The position numbers and the translations under genes are program-made. From NCBI GenBank assembly GCA_947176055.1, contig CAMWPE010000038.1, positions 1 to 13,526 on the forward strand: 13,526 nucleotides of DNA. Reading direction: 5' to 3'. This document shows, piece by piece, positions 1 to 7,424 of the stretch. Positions within the stretch are counted from its first letter, which is position 1; each line of letters begins with the position of its first letter. The stretch is from an uncultured Desulfovibrio sp. (GTDB taxonomy: Bacteria; Desulfobacterota; Desulfovibrionia; Desulfovibrionales; Desulfovibrionaceae). The notes beneath the pieces were generated by a model. It searched no databases. It was not told where the DNA came from and saw nothing but the letters and a program-made list of their open reading frames with translations.

Positions 1-813
1 CAGCTGGTGTCCCAGGCATATGCCGACCGCCGGCGTATCGGAGCAGAGATCGCGGATAGTCGCTATTTCCTCGGTCAGGGTCGCGGGATCGCCGGGGCCG
101 TTGGAGAGAAAGATCCCCTTCGCGCCGCTCGCCCTGGCTTGCTCCGCGGAAAAATCCGGCGGAACGCAAATAGTTTCGAATCCGGCCGCCTCGAGATGGC
201 GCAGGATATTCCATTTGACGCCAAAATCGTAAACCAGCAGGGGCAAGCCGGTTCCCCGCCAGGGCAAAGGGCCGTCGCCGGAATATTCTATGGGCGAGGG
301 CGCGTTGCCGATCCAGGCGTAGGGAGAGCGCGCGGCTACTTCGGGCGTCAGCTTCATGCCTTTCATCGATGGCAAGCTCCTGGCTTTGGCCGCCAGAATT
401 TCCGGATCATGCTCCCGCGTGGAAATAACGCCGCGCATGGCTCCGTTGATTCGCAGGTGTCTGGCCAGAGCCCTGGTGTCCAGCCCTTCGACGCATGGGA
501 CGTCATGCTTTTTTAGAAAATCCGGCAAGGACATTTCGGAGCGCCAGTTTGACGGTTCCTTGCAGCATTCCTTGACCAGCAGAGCGCGGACGCGTATGGC
601 GCCCGACTCCATATCCTCGCCGTTTACGCCGTAATTGCCAATCAACGGCCAGGTCATGCAAACCAGCTGGCCGTAATAGGACGGATCGGTCAGCGCCTCC
701 TGATAGCCGCTCATCCCAGTGGTAAATATGGTCTCGCCGCCGGTTTCAAACGGCCCGGTTACCGATTCTCCCCGCAGGGTAAAGCCGTCTTCCAGTGTCA
801 GGGTCGCTTTCAT
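1..813 (-). CDS. carA: Carbamoyl-phosphate synthase small (glutaminase) subunit, 3' end cut off by the window edge
   Basis: CarA hydrolyses glutamine and passes the ammonia to CarB for carbamoyl phosphate synthesis in the cytoplasm (pyrimidine and arginine pathways). The frame is open without interruption from the ATG at 811-813 to base 1, giving 271 residues; family members are about 370-380 residues. The N-terminal domain contains GETIFTTGMSGYQEALTDPSY, spanning roughly residues 26-46, and a GNYG motif. The class I glutamine amidotransferase domain begins near YDFGVKWNIL, followed by SNGPGDP and GICLGHQ, whose Cys266 is the nucleophile. The catalytic His/Glu pair lies beyond the edge. The start is supported by GGAG seven bases upstream of the ATG. 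The gene follows carB after 51 bases on the same strand with no terminator seen between them, so the two are probably co-transcribed. The order is unusual because carA normally precedes carB. Identification is very secure. Confidence 0.97.
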   Translation of the reverse strand, partial: MKATLTLEDGFTLRGESVTGPFETGGETIFTTGMSGYQEALTDPSYYGQLVCMTWPLIGNYGVNGEDMESGAIRVRALLVKECCKEPSNWRSEMSLPDFLKKHDVPCVEGLDTRALARHLRINGAMRGVISTREHDPEILAAKARSLPSMKGMKLTPEVAARSPYAWIGNAPSPIEYSGDGPLPWRGTGLPLLVYDFGVKWNILRHLEAAGFETICVPPDFSAEQARASGAKGIFLSNGPGDPATLTEEIATIRDLCSDTPAVGICLGHQL

Positions 814-864
814 GCGCTCACTCCATAATTCCGGGCGCGAACGCGTCCGGACTCGCTTTCCGTG

Positions 865-3800
865 TCAGACTTTTTCCCGGGAATAATACTCTTGCAGACT
901 TTCAACGCGATCCAGCTCGCGTCCGGACGCAAGCGCCGTAGCCGTGGCCTTCGCGGCGGACAAGGTAGTGCAATAGGGAACCTTGTAGGCCAGAGCCGCC
1001 TGTCTGATGGCTCGCGAATCCCGCGCGGTATTTTTGCCGGACGCGGTGTTTATGACCAGACCCACTTCCTTGTTCGCAAGCAAATCGACAATATTGGGCC
1101 GCCCTTCGTAAACCTTGCGGACTTCCTCGACAGTCAATCCGCGATCCCGCAGGACTTTGGCGGTGCCTTTCGTCGCTATCAGGCTAAAGCCCTGATCGGC
1201 GAACATGGCGCCGACCTCGCTCACAAACGGCTTGTCCCTGTCGTTAACGGATAGAAAAACTTTTCCCTCGCGGGGCAGTTTCTGACCGGCCGCCAACTGG
1301 CTTTTCAGGAATGCCTCGGCGAAATCCGCGCCCATGCCCATGACTTCGCCGGTCGAATGCATTTCCGGTCCCAGGATCACGTCGACGCCGGGGAAACGAT
1401 TAAATGGGAACACGGCCTCTTTCACGCTGGTGAAGCCGCCCTTGCGCATTCTCCAGGGATCCAGCTCGTCCAGGCTCTTGCCGAGCATTACCTGGGTCGC
1501 CAGGTAGGGCAACGGCACGCCTGTCGCTTTTGATACGAATGGAGCCGTCCTCGACGCGCGGGGATTCACTTCGAGGATATAGATATCGTCGCCCTTGACG
1601 GCGAACTGGATATTCATCAGGCCTATGACATTTAGTTCGCGGGCTATGGCTTCGGTCTGCTCCGCTATGAGGGCCACATGATCATAGGAGAGGGAAAAGG
1701 AGGGCAACACGCAGGCCGAGTCGCCAGAATGAATGCCCGCTTCCTCGATATGCTCCATTATGCCGCCGATATAGACTTCTTCGCCGTCGGACAGGGCGTC
1801 GACGTCCACCTCGATGGCGTGCTCCAGGAATTTATCGATGAGGATAGGATGAAGCAGTTTTTCCGGAACCTGCTCCCGGAAATATTCTTTTAGCTCCTCC
1901 TCGTCATAAACTACAGCCATAGAGCGGCCCCCCAGCACATAGCTGGGCCGGACTACCACGGGAAAACCGATCTTGCGGGCGACCTCCAGAGCCTCGTCCA
2001 GATTCATGGCCGTGCCGTTGGGCGGTTGCTTGAGATCCAGTTTTTCAATAAGCTCCTGAAATCTTTTCCTGTCTTCGGCCCTGTCTATGGCGTCGGGGGA
2101 CGTGCCAAGGATGGGAACGCCGGCCTTCATAAGGGGCACGGCGAGATTTAGCGGCGTTTGGCCTCCGAACTGGACGATGACTCCCTCCGGTTTTTCCTTT
2201 TCCACAATGTGCATGACATCCTCAAAAGTGAGGGGCTCGAAATACAGCCTGTCGGACGTGTCGTAATCGGTGGAAACTGTTTCCGGATTGGAGTTGACCA
2301 TGATCGCCATGACGCCGGCGTCCTTGAGGGCGTAGCTCGCATGACAGCAACAGTAGTCGAATTCGATTCCCTGGCCTATGCGATTGGGTCCTCCGCCAAG
2401 GATTAGTACCTTGCGCCTGTCCTCGACTTCCATTTCGTCGCCGGTCTCATATGTGGAATAGAAATAAGGCGTGTAAGCTTCGAATTCCGCGGCGCAAGTA
2501 TCGACGAGATAATAGACGGGCAGCGCGCCCAGTTCGCGGCGCATGGCGGCGATTTCCTTTTCCGGCTTCCCCCACATCCCGGCCAGTTGCCGGTCTGAAA
2601 ATCCGGAGGCCTTGGCCTTTTTCAACGCTTCCCGCAACTCTTCGCGATTTTCAAAAAAACCAGGCTCGCGGCCGACGTCCCGAAGCTTTTGCTCCTCGCT
2701 GACAATGGCGGCCAGCTGGCGTATAAACCATGGATCTATGCTCGTCGCCTCATAAATTTCCTTTTCGCCGATCCCGGCGAGCAGGGCCTGGCGCAGGTAA
2801 AAGATCCGCTGGGAATTTGGCGTGTATAGCCTGGCCATGATCGTTTCCCGGGAGGGAAGGGCCGCGTCGTAGTCCCAGCCCAGACCCGGCGCGCCGATTT
2901 CCATCGAGCGCAGACCCTTTTGCAAGGCCTCGCGAAAATTCCTGCCGATGCTCATGGCCTCGCCCACGCTCTTCATGGAAGTGGTGAGCTCGTCCTTGGC
3001 GCCCGGAAATTTTTCGAAGGTAAAGCGGGGAACTTTTAATACGACATAATCGATGGCCGGTTCGAAACTGGCTACGGTCTCGCGGGTGATGTCGTTGCGC
3101 AATTCATCGAGCGTGTAGCCTACGGCCAGTTTGGCGGCGATTTTGGCTATGGGGAAACCGGTGGCCTTGCTTGCGAGAGCCGAGGAACGGGAGACGCGGG
3201 GATTCATTTCTATTACCACGAGCTCGCCGTTTTCCGGATTCACGGCGAATTGGACATTGCTTCCGCCGGTCTCCACGCCGACTTCGCGCATTATGGCGAT
3301 GGAGGCGTCGCGAATTTTCTGATATTCGGCGTCGGACAATGTCTGCGCGGGCGCCACTGTTATGGAGTCTCCCGTATGCACGCCCATGGGATCGAAATTT
3401 TCAATGGAGCAGACGATTACGCAGTTGTCCTTTTTGTCGCGCATTACCTCCATTTCAATTTCTTTCCAGCCCAGGACGCTCTGCTCGATCATTACCTCGG
3501 ACACCGGGCTGGCCGCCAGACCGCGGGCGGCCATTTGCTCCAGCTCTTCGGGAGTATAGGCCACGCCGCCGCCGTTGCCTCCCAGGGTGAATGCCGGGCG
3601 AATAATGAGGGGATAGGGCAGTTCCCGGCCCAGCTCGCGGACTTCGTCCATGTTATGGGCGATGCCGCTGGCCGGCATTTTCAGTCCAATATTGCGCATG
3701 GCCTGGCGAAAAAGATCGCGGCTTTCGGCCTTCGCGATCACGTCGGCGTTGGCTCCGATTATCTCCACGCCGTATTTTTTTAATACTCCGCTTCGCTCCA

Positions 3801-4104
3801 GTTCCAGCGCCGCGTTAAGCGCGGTTTGACCTCCCAGAGTAGGAAGCAACGCGTCCGGGCGTTCTTTGGCGATAATGGCGGCTATGGTCTCATGCTCGAG
3901 AGGCTCCACATACGTGGCGTCGGCCATATGCGGATCCGTCATGATCGTCGCCGGATTGGAATTGACGAGCACGACTTCGTAGCCTTCCTCTTTAAGGGCC
4001 TTGACCGCCTGGGACCCCGAATAATCAAATTCGCATCCCTGGCCGATAACGATCGGTCCCGCGCCAATGACCAGAATCTTACGCAAATCGTCGCGTCTTG
4101 GCAT
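865..4104 (-). CDS. carB: Carbamoyl-phosphate synthase large (ammonia) subunit
   Basis: CarB makes carbamoyl phosphate from bicarbonate, ammonia (from CarA) and two ATP. The protein is 1079 residues, close to the E. coli length of 1073. The two homologous ATP-grasp halves are visible. The carboxyphosphate half (about 1-400) has GAGPIVIGQGCEFDYSGSQA at 15-34, Arg129, Arg169 in RPAFTLGGNGGG, Gln285 and Glu299/Asn301 in EMNPRVSRSS. These numbers match the E. coli active-site residues. An oligomerisation segment (about 401-555) follows. The carbamoyl-phosphate half (about 556-936) has GGGPNRIGQGIEFDY and RPSYVLGGRSM, and EVNPRASRT. The C-terminal MGS-like allosteric domain (about 942-1079) contains INTASGKNTARDS. 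The start is preceded by a G-rich site (GGGGG, four bases before ATG). It looks intact and functional. It heads a carB-carA unit and diverges from the flavoprotein gene at 4328. Confidence 0.99.
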   Translation of the reverse strand: MPRRDDLRKILVIGAGPIVIGQGCEFDYSGSQAVKALKEEGYEVVLVNSNPATIMTDPHMADATYVEPLEHETIAAIIAKERPDALLPTLGGQTALNAALELERSGVLKKYGVEIIGANADVIAKAESRDLFRQAMRNIGLKMPASGIAHNMDEVRELGRELPYPLIIRPAFTLGGNGGGVAYTPEELEQMAARGLAASPVSEVMIEQSVLGWKEIEMEVMRDKKDNCVIVCSIENFDPMGVHTGDSITVAPAQTLSDAEYQKIRDASIAIMREVGVETGGSNVQFAVNPENGELVVIEMNPRVSRSSALASKATGFPIAKIAAKLAVGYTLDELRNDITRETVASFEPAIDYVVLKVPRFTFEKFPGAKDELTTSMKSVGEAMSIGRNFREALQKGLRSMEIGAPGLGWDYDAALPSRETIMARLYTPNSQRIFYLRQALLAGIGEKEIYEATSIDPWFIRQLAAIVSEEQKLRDVGREPGFFENREELREALKKAKASGFSDRQLAGMWGKPEKEIAAMRRELGALPVYYLVDTCAAEFEAYTPYFYSTYETGDEMEVEDRRKVLILGGGPNRIGQGIEFDYCCCHASYALKDAGVMAIMVNSNPETVSTDYDTSDRLYFEPLTFEDVMHIVEKEKPEGVIVQFGGQTPLNLAVPLMKAGVPILGTSPDAIDRAEDRKRFQELIEKLDLKQPPNGTAMNLDEALEVARKIGFPVVVRPSYVLGGRSMAVVYDEEELKEYFREQVPEKLLHPILIDKFLEHAIEVDVDALSDGEEVYIGGIMEHIEEAGIHSGDSACVLPSFSLSYDHVALIAEQTEAIARELNVIGLMNIQFAVKGDDIYILEVNPRASRTAPFVSKATGVPLPYLATQVMLGKSLDELDPWRMRKGGFTSVKEAVFPFNRFPGVDVILGPEMHSTGEVMGMGADFAEAFLKSQLAAGQKLPREGKVFLSVNDRDKPFVSEVGAMFADQGFSLIATKGTAKVLRDRGLTVEEVRKVYEGRPNIVDLLANKEVGLVINTASGKNTARDSRAIRQAALAYKVPYCTTLSAAKATATALASGRELDRVESLQEYYSREKV

Positions 4105-4134
4105 ACTTCCCCCGCGCGCTTCGTCGGCTTTGCC

Positions 4135-4158
4135 CCGCCGCGAACGGCCTGGCGGCGG
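4135..4158 (-). other. GC-rich hairpin in the putative carB leader
   Basis: CCGCCGC (4135-4141) and GCGGCGG (4152-4158) form a 7-bp GC-only stem around a 10-base loop. It lies about 30-55 bases upstream of the carB start and downstream of the candidate carB promoter, so it would be in the carB mRNA leader. No T run follows it on the minus strand, so it is not a standard terminator. A regulatory role is only a possibility, because such repeats also arise by chance in GC-rich codon-like sequence. Confidence 0.35.
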
Positions 4159-4184
4159 CGAACATATTTTTTATAAAACGATCC

Positions 4185-4213
4185 ATGCTATAATAGTCTC
4201 TGTGGCGAGTCAA
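4185..4213 (-). promoter_or_regulatory. Candidate sigma70-type promoter for carB-carA
   Basis: On the minus strand, TTGACT (4208-4213; 5 of 6 to TTGACA) is followed after exactly 17 bases by TAGCAT (4185-4190; 4 of 6 to TATAAT). Transcription would begin near 4178 and give a leader of about 75 bases before the carB ATG at 4104. It is the best promoter-like arrangement I found upstream of carB. It physically overlaps the plus-strand -10 element at 4189-4194. Confidence 0.45.
4186..4194 (+). promoter_or_regulatory. Candidate extended -10 promoter for the flavoprotein gene
   Basis: TGCTATAAT is a perfect TATAAT hexamer (4189-4194) with the TGn extension (4186-4188). No good -35 hexamer lies 16-18 bases upstream, where the sequence is only T-rich, but extended -10 promoters can work with a weak -35. 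Transcription would begin near 4201 and leave a leader of about 127 bases before the ATG at 4328. The same bases serve the opposing carB promoter candidate. Confidence 0.5.
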
Positions 4214-4327
4214 TTTTTCTTTCGCCGCCGGAAGACGCGCCGCAAAAAAATCCCGCCATGTCCCATCCGCCGCCCCATTTTGCTAATGCGCGCCTTTAGG
4301 AGTATAACAATAAAAAGGAGAGAAAAA

Positions 4328-4993
4328 ATGCAAGTTTACGCGATTAACGGCAGTCCCCGGCCAAAATGGAACACATCGACGCTCCTGCAAAGCGTTCTGG
4401 ACGGCGCCGCGGAGGCCGCGGACAATGTCCTTACGGAGACCATTAATTTATACTCCCTCAAATACAAAGGTTGCATAAGTTGCATGCAATGCAAGCTAGT
4501 CGGCGGGCCGTCATACGGCAAATGCGCTGTGAAGGACGAAATTTACGAACTGCTCCAAAACGCGTCGAACGCCGACGTCCTGGTTTTTGGGTCTCCTATT
4601 TATTTCAGCGACATTACGGGCATGACGCGCTGTTTCCTGGAAAGGTTGCTTTTCCCGTATTTTGTATACGACCAGCGACACAGCTCCATAGCTCCCCGGA
4701 AACTCCGCTCCGCCTTTGTCTATACCATGAACGTGACCGCCGAAGCCATGAAGGAATACCATTATTCCGAACGACTGAAGCCCATGGAGGGCTTCGTCGG
4801 CCATATCTTTGGTCACGCTCCGCATATCCTCTACGCCAACAATACGCTGCAGGTCAAAGATTACGCGAAATACGACATCACCTGTTTTTCGGAAGCGGAA
4901 AAATTAAAATACCGGGAAGAAGTCTTTCCTCTGGATCTGGCCAAAGCCAAAGAACTGGGCGCGAAGCTGGGAGCGGAGGCGACCGGCGATTAA
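4328..4993 (+). CDS. Iron-sulfur flavoprotein-like NAD(P)H-dependent FMN reductase (first of two)
   Basis: The protein has 221 residues and the flavodoxin-like fold of the NADPH-dependent FMN reductase family. It starts with the FMN phosphate-binding loop INGSPRPKWNTSTLL (6-20) and has a second flavin-contact motif, FGSPIYFSDITG, around 87-98. Between them lies a compact cysteine cluster, Cys49-x2-Cys52-x2-Cys55-x10-Cys66. This resembles the CX2CX2CX4-7C motif that binds a [4Fe-4S] cluster in iron-sulfur flavoproteins (Isf), with a slightly longer last spacing. The likely role is cytoplasmic electron transfer or reduction of quinones, oxygen species or other small acceptors; the true substrate cannot be read from sequence. 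The start at 4328 is chosen because AAGGAG ends seven bases before it and homology begins there. An in-frame ATG at 4286 lacks such a site. It appears to be a single-gene unit, with an extended -10 promoter candidate upstream and a hairpin terminator downstream. Confidence 0.88.
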   Translation: MQVYAINGSPRPKWNTSTLLQSVLDGAAEAADNVLTETINLYSLKYKGCISCMQCKLVGGPSYGKCAVKDEIYELLQNASNADVLVFGSPIYFSDITGMTRCFLERLLFPYFVYDQRHSSIAPRKLRSAFVYTMNVTAEAMKEYHYSERLKPMEGFVGHIFGHAPHILYANNTLQVKDYAKYDITCFSEAEKLKYREEVFPLDLAKAKELGAKLGAEATGD

Positions 4994-5008
4994 GCCAGCG
5001 CGCGAATT

Positions 5009-5050
5009 AAAAAAGAGAGCCCGTCTTATCGACGGGATCTCCCGTTTGTT
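5009..5050. terminator. Bidirectional intrinsic terminator between the two converging flavoprotein genes
   Basis: The stem is GAGA (5015-5018) with TCTC (5038-5041), one G/A mismatch, then CCCGTC (5020-5025) with GACGGG (5031-5036), around the loop TTATC. On the minus strand it is followed immediately by six T (complement of 5009-5014), a textbook terminator for the gene ending at 5090. On the plus strand it is followed by CCGTTTGTTT, a weaker U-rich tail for the gene ending at 4993. Confidence 0.85.
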
Positions 5051-5089
5051 TGCCCGCGCGATCCGGCGCGAGGAGCGGCTGCCCCTTCT

Positions 5090-5713
5090 CTATCTAATAA
5101 AATTGGTGGCGATCCATTTTTCAGGCGCGGGCGGGTTTATTCCGGCCTGTTTGCCGGCTTCGATGCATTTTAAAAGCCACGCCATGTTGTCGCCCAGGGT
5201 TCGCATGGTTTGCGCGCCCTCCAGATCCTGGCGATTTTCCTCCGCGTTGTTGCCGTGGACGGAGTTCCAGTACTGGGAAGAGACTATGGGCATGCGGGCT
5301 ATAGTGAAATACTTGTTCAGGCGGTCGAAAGAGGCGCTGGCTCCGCCGCGCCGGCAACTGACGACAGAGGCCGCCGGTTTAAAGGCGTAAGGCGCGGATT
5401 TCAGGAAGAAGCCGCGATCCAGGAAAGCGCAGACTGGGGCGTTGGGTCCGGCGTAATAGACGGGGGAGCCCACGACGAGGCCGTCCGCCGCTCGCAATTT
5501 ATCGATGCCTTCGTTTACGGGATCGTCCTTGAATATGCAATAACCTGTTTCGGCGCATTTCATACAGGCTATACATCCGCGAATGTCCATCGAGCCGATC
5601 TGCATCAATTCCGTCTCGATGCCCGCGGCCTCGAGCCTTTCGCCCACGTCGCGCAAAGCGCAAAAGGTCGAGCCTTTTAAATGGGGACTGCCATTGATCA
5701 TTAAAACTTTCAT
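5090..5713 (-). CDS. Iron-sulfur flavoprotein-like NAD(P)H-dependent FMN reductase (second of two)
   Basis: The protein has 207 residues with a flavodoxin-like fold. The N-terminal FMN loop is MINGSPHLKGSTFCAL (5-20), and GSPVYYAGPNAPVCAFLDR (82-100) is the second flavin-contact region. The cysteine cluster Cys47-x2-Cys50-x2-Cys53-x5-Cys59 fits the CX2CX2CX4-7C motif of iron-sulfur flavoproteins exactly, so a [4Fe-4S] cluster is likely. The C-terminal part, with SSQYWNSVHG and a DNMAWLLKCIEAG helix, is typical of the flavodoxin-family reductases often annotated in anaerobes. The start is supported by GGAGGA five to six bases upstream of the ATG. It is the last gene of a minus-strand cluster, 22 bases after the DUF2333 gene, and ends before the hairpin at 5009-5041. 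It is related to but clearly different from the flavoprotein at 4328-4993. Its electron partner and substrate are unknown. Confidence 0.88.
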   Translation of the reverse strand: MKVLMINGSPHLKGSTFCALRDVGERLEAAGIETELMQIGSMDIRGCIACMKCAETGYCIFKDDPVNEGIDKLRAADGLVVGSPVYYAGPNAPVCAFLDRGFFLKSAPYAFKPAASVVSCRRGGASASFDRLNKYFTIARMPIVSSQYWNSVHGNNAEENRQDLEGAQTMRTLGDNMAWLLKCIEAGKQAGINPPAPEKWIATNFIR

Positions 5714-5735
5714 CCCATTCCTCCCAATGAAAACA

Positions 5736-6656
5736 TTACATGCGAATGCTCTCGCATATATCTTGAAGACGAGTCTTGGCGAAAGTGAGATACGACGCTA
5801 TCAATTCGCCGGAATTGAAAAACGAGGTGATGATCAGCGGATCATAGGAACAAATCCTGTTCATGTACTCCATGGCGGAATTGAAGTTGTCCACGTTGTT
5901 TTTTGCCTTGATTTCCGGATATAGATCGTAAAGAGCCTTGATAAAATCTCTCACCACCAGGACGATGCCCTGCACTTCGTAAATACGGTTGTCCAGCTCG
6001 TAAAAAGGCATTTTTTTGGAGTTTTCAAGCAATCCAAGAGCGTAACCCAGAAGGTTTTCGCCCGTAACGGCTTTGAAAGACTCGTAAAGATCGTCGGTGC
6101 GACAATTATAGACGCCTGTGCCTTTGTCCAGGGACTCTTTATACTCCTCCAGCAATTTGAAGCCTTTTTCGTAGGCACCCTCCGCGGACGGAAACCAGAA
6201 GCTCCTGGGGTCGATTACAAAATTGTTAATTCTGGCCTTGTAAAGTTGCGGACTCTCCCTGTCGTTGGAGCCGAGTTTCGCGATCTGGGTCGAATAGAGA
6301 TCCAGCAGGAACTTTGTCGCGTGGTAAACTCCGTATTCGCGATAAGCGCGATTATCCATGAAGAACCGGTTAAAAATAATGTCATTAAAAGTCCAGCCAA
6401 AAGAGGAATCCAGCTCCCGGCGCATCTGATATGTTATCGCGTCCAGCAAAAGCTTACCCTTTTCATTTTCGGACAACTTTGCCGGCTCCGCGGGCAAGGG
6501 CATCGGCTCGGGAAAACTGGTCTGGTCGACGGCCGAATAGAGCTTCTGCGAACCCCATAAGACCAGCAACACAACCGCTAGCAAACCTACCTGAATCGCG
6601 ATGGTTTTAAGCACGATGTGGGTCTTTAACCAGGTCGAAGCTTCGCTTATTTTCAT
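5736..6656 (-). CDS. DUF2333 family membrane-anchored protein
   Basis: The protein has 306 residues. A short cytoplasmic N-terminus is followed by one hydrophobic segment (about residues 15-36, ending LLAVVLLVLWG), so it is probably an inner-membrane protein with a large domain in the periplasm. The body carries motifs I associate with DUF2333: RELDSSFGWTFND, MDNRAYREYGVYHATKFLL, FWFPSAEGAYEKG and NCRTDDLY. No enzyme motif is visible and the family has no established function. The start is taken as the ATG at 6654-6656 because GGAG lies seven bases upstream. The TTG immediately before it (6657-6659) would leave only four bases. It lies 83 bases after the 95-aa gene and 22 bases before the flavoprotein gene on the same strand, consistent with an operon. 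The family call is from memory of its motifs. Confidence 0.8.
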   Translation of the reverse strand: MKISEASTWLKTHIVLKTIAIQVGLLAVVLLVLWGSQKLYSAVDQTSFPEPMPLPAEPAKLSENEKGKLLLDAITYQMRRELDSSFGWTFNDIIFNRFFMDNRAYREYGVYHATKFLLDLYSTQIAKLGSNDRESPQLYKARINNFVIDPRSFWFPSAEGAYEKGFKLLEEYKESLDKGTGVYNCRTDDLYESFKAVTGENLLGYALGLLENSKKMPFYELDNRIYEVQGIVLVVRDFIKALYDLYPEIKAKNNVDNFNSAMEYMNRICSYDPLIITSFFNSGELIASYLTFAKTRLQDICESIRM

Positions 6657-6739
6657 CAAATCACTCCGGAATTTACGCGCCCTGGCGAGATTCGCGAATG
6701 ACCGGGAAAAGCTAGCCGCGCGAATGGGAGGAGGGCGGG

Positions 6740-7027
6740 CTATTCGGCTCCGAGCCAGCCGTTCAGGGCGTCGGCTATTTTTCTGGCCTGCTCGGGACTC
6801 GATATATTAAATTTGGACTGGCGACGATACGAGCCGCCAGTTTTCTTATACCGCTGTATGACGTATTTGTCCGGTCCGAAATCGTCGGTTTCGGGACGAT
6901 AGAGCTGATAGCGAAAGAGGATGGTAGTCCAGGCGCCGCGGCTCAAGATTACTTTGTCGATTTCCTTGACGAAAACCTGACCGTTTTCTTCTTCTTGCAC
7001 CGTGAGATCATCGATAGTTTCGTTCAC
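6740..7027 (-). CDS. Small conserved-looking protein of unknown function (95 aa)
   Basis: The protein has 95 residues and is probably cytoplasmic, with no signal peptide or membrane segment. An acidic N-terminus (about 1-20) is followed by a compact, strand-rich basic-aromatic core with LSRGAWTTILFRYQLYRPE, then FGPDKYVIQRYKKTGG and a C-terminal SKFNISSPEQARKIADAL helix. The pattern looks like a real folded domain. It is faintly reminiscent of PC4/p15-type nucleic-acid-binding folds, but I cannot assign it to a family. It starts with GTG (7025-7027), supported by GGAG five bases upstream. It follows the 78-aa gene and precedes DUF2333 on the same strand, but the gaps (130 and 83 bases) leave room for separate promoters. 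Confidence 0.75.
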   Translation of the reverse strand: MNETIDDLTVQEEENGQVFVKEIDKVILSRGAWTTILFRYQLYRPETDDFGPDKYVIQRYKKTGGSYRRQSKFNISSPEQARKIADALNGWLGAE

Positions 7028-7068
7028 AAAATCTCCAGGAAAGCCCGCGCCGGATACGCCGGGAGAAC

Positions 7069-7097
7069 GCGACTCCCGCGAAAAACGCGGGAATCGT
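7069..7097 (-). other. Stable hairpin between the 78-aa and 95-aa genes
   Basis: TCCCGCG (7074-7080) and CGCGGGA (7086-7092) form a perfect 7-bp stem with a five-base loop. After one C/A mismatch the stem continues for about four more pairs (GCGA with TCGT, one wobble). On the minus strand the loop is TTTTT and no T run follows the stem. It is therefore not a classical terminator. It could be an mRNA-processing or stability element, or a partial terminator, 41 bases upstream of the GTG start of the 95-aa gene. Confidence 0.5.
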
Positions 7098-7157
7098 CAA
7101 TCAGTAAACAGCGAACGCCGGGCGACGCGCGAAACGACGCGGCGGCGACGCAGGGCG

Positions 7158-7394
7158 TTAACCGGTGTAACTGGCCAGAACGCCTTTTACAGTTTCGGGC
7201 AATTCGGGTCTTTTCAATTGCATTTCCGCCGGTCCGGGCCCGTAATTGTCCGCGGTAGATTTGGCCGTAGCCGTCATGGCCATGAGACTTTCCGCCAAAG
7301 TGAGCTCGGAGCCGCTTCCTACCTTGCGGCCAAGGGCGCGCAACACGTTTTCCGTCGCTCCCGACGGTTCGAGAGGATGATACTCTACTGGCAT
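7158..7394 (-). CDS. Small protein of unknown function (78 aa)
   Basis: The protein has 78 residues and starts MPVEYHPLEPSGATENVL. It continues with an Ala/Thr-rich helical middle (LTLAESLMAMTATAK) and a Pro-rich tail ending LASYTG. There is no signal peptide, transmembrane segment or cysteine, and I do not recognise a family. A longer reading from 7475 adds 27 residues. The ATG at 7392-7394 is preferred because it has a strong AAGGAAGG site just upstream and because the extra segment covers the candidate promoter at 7425-7453. It is the first gene of the minus-strand cluster running to 5090. The good ribosome-binding site, the promoter candidate and the clean frame argue for a real gene. Confidence 0.65.
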   Translation of the reverse strand: MPVEYHPLEPSGATENVLRALGRKVGSGSELTLAESLMAMTATAKSTADNYGPGPAEMQLKRPELPETVKGVLASYTG

Positions 7395-7424
7395 GTTTCC
7401 TTCCTTTTGCGATGAATGTTGATT

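Noticed and set aside
4067..4993. A 308-residue reading of the flavoprotein starting 87 codons earlier
   Set aside because: The extra part has no ribosome-binding site, is Arg-rich and low-quality, overlaps the carB start and contains the promoter candidates. The ATG at 4328 has AAGGAG seven bases upstream and coincides with the start of the FMN-binding fold.
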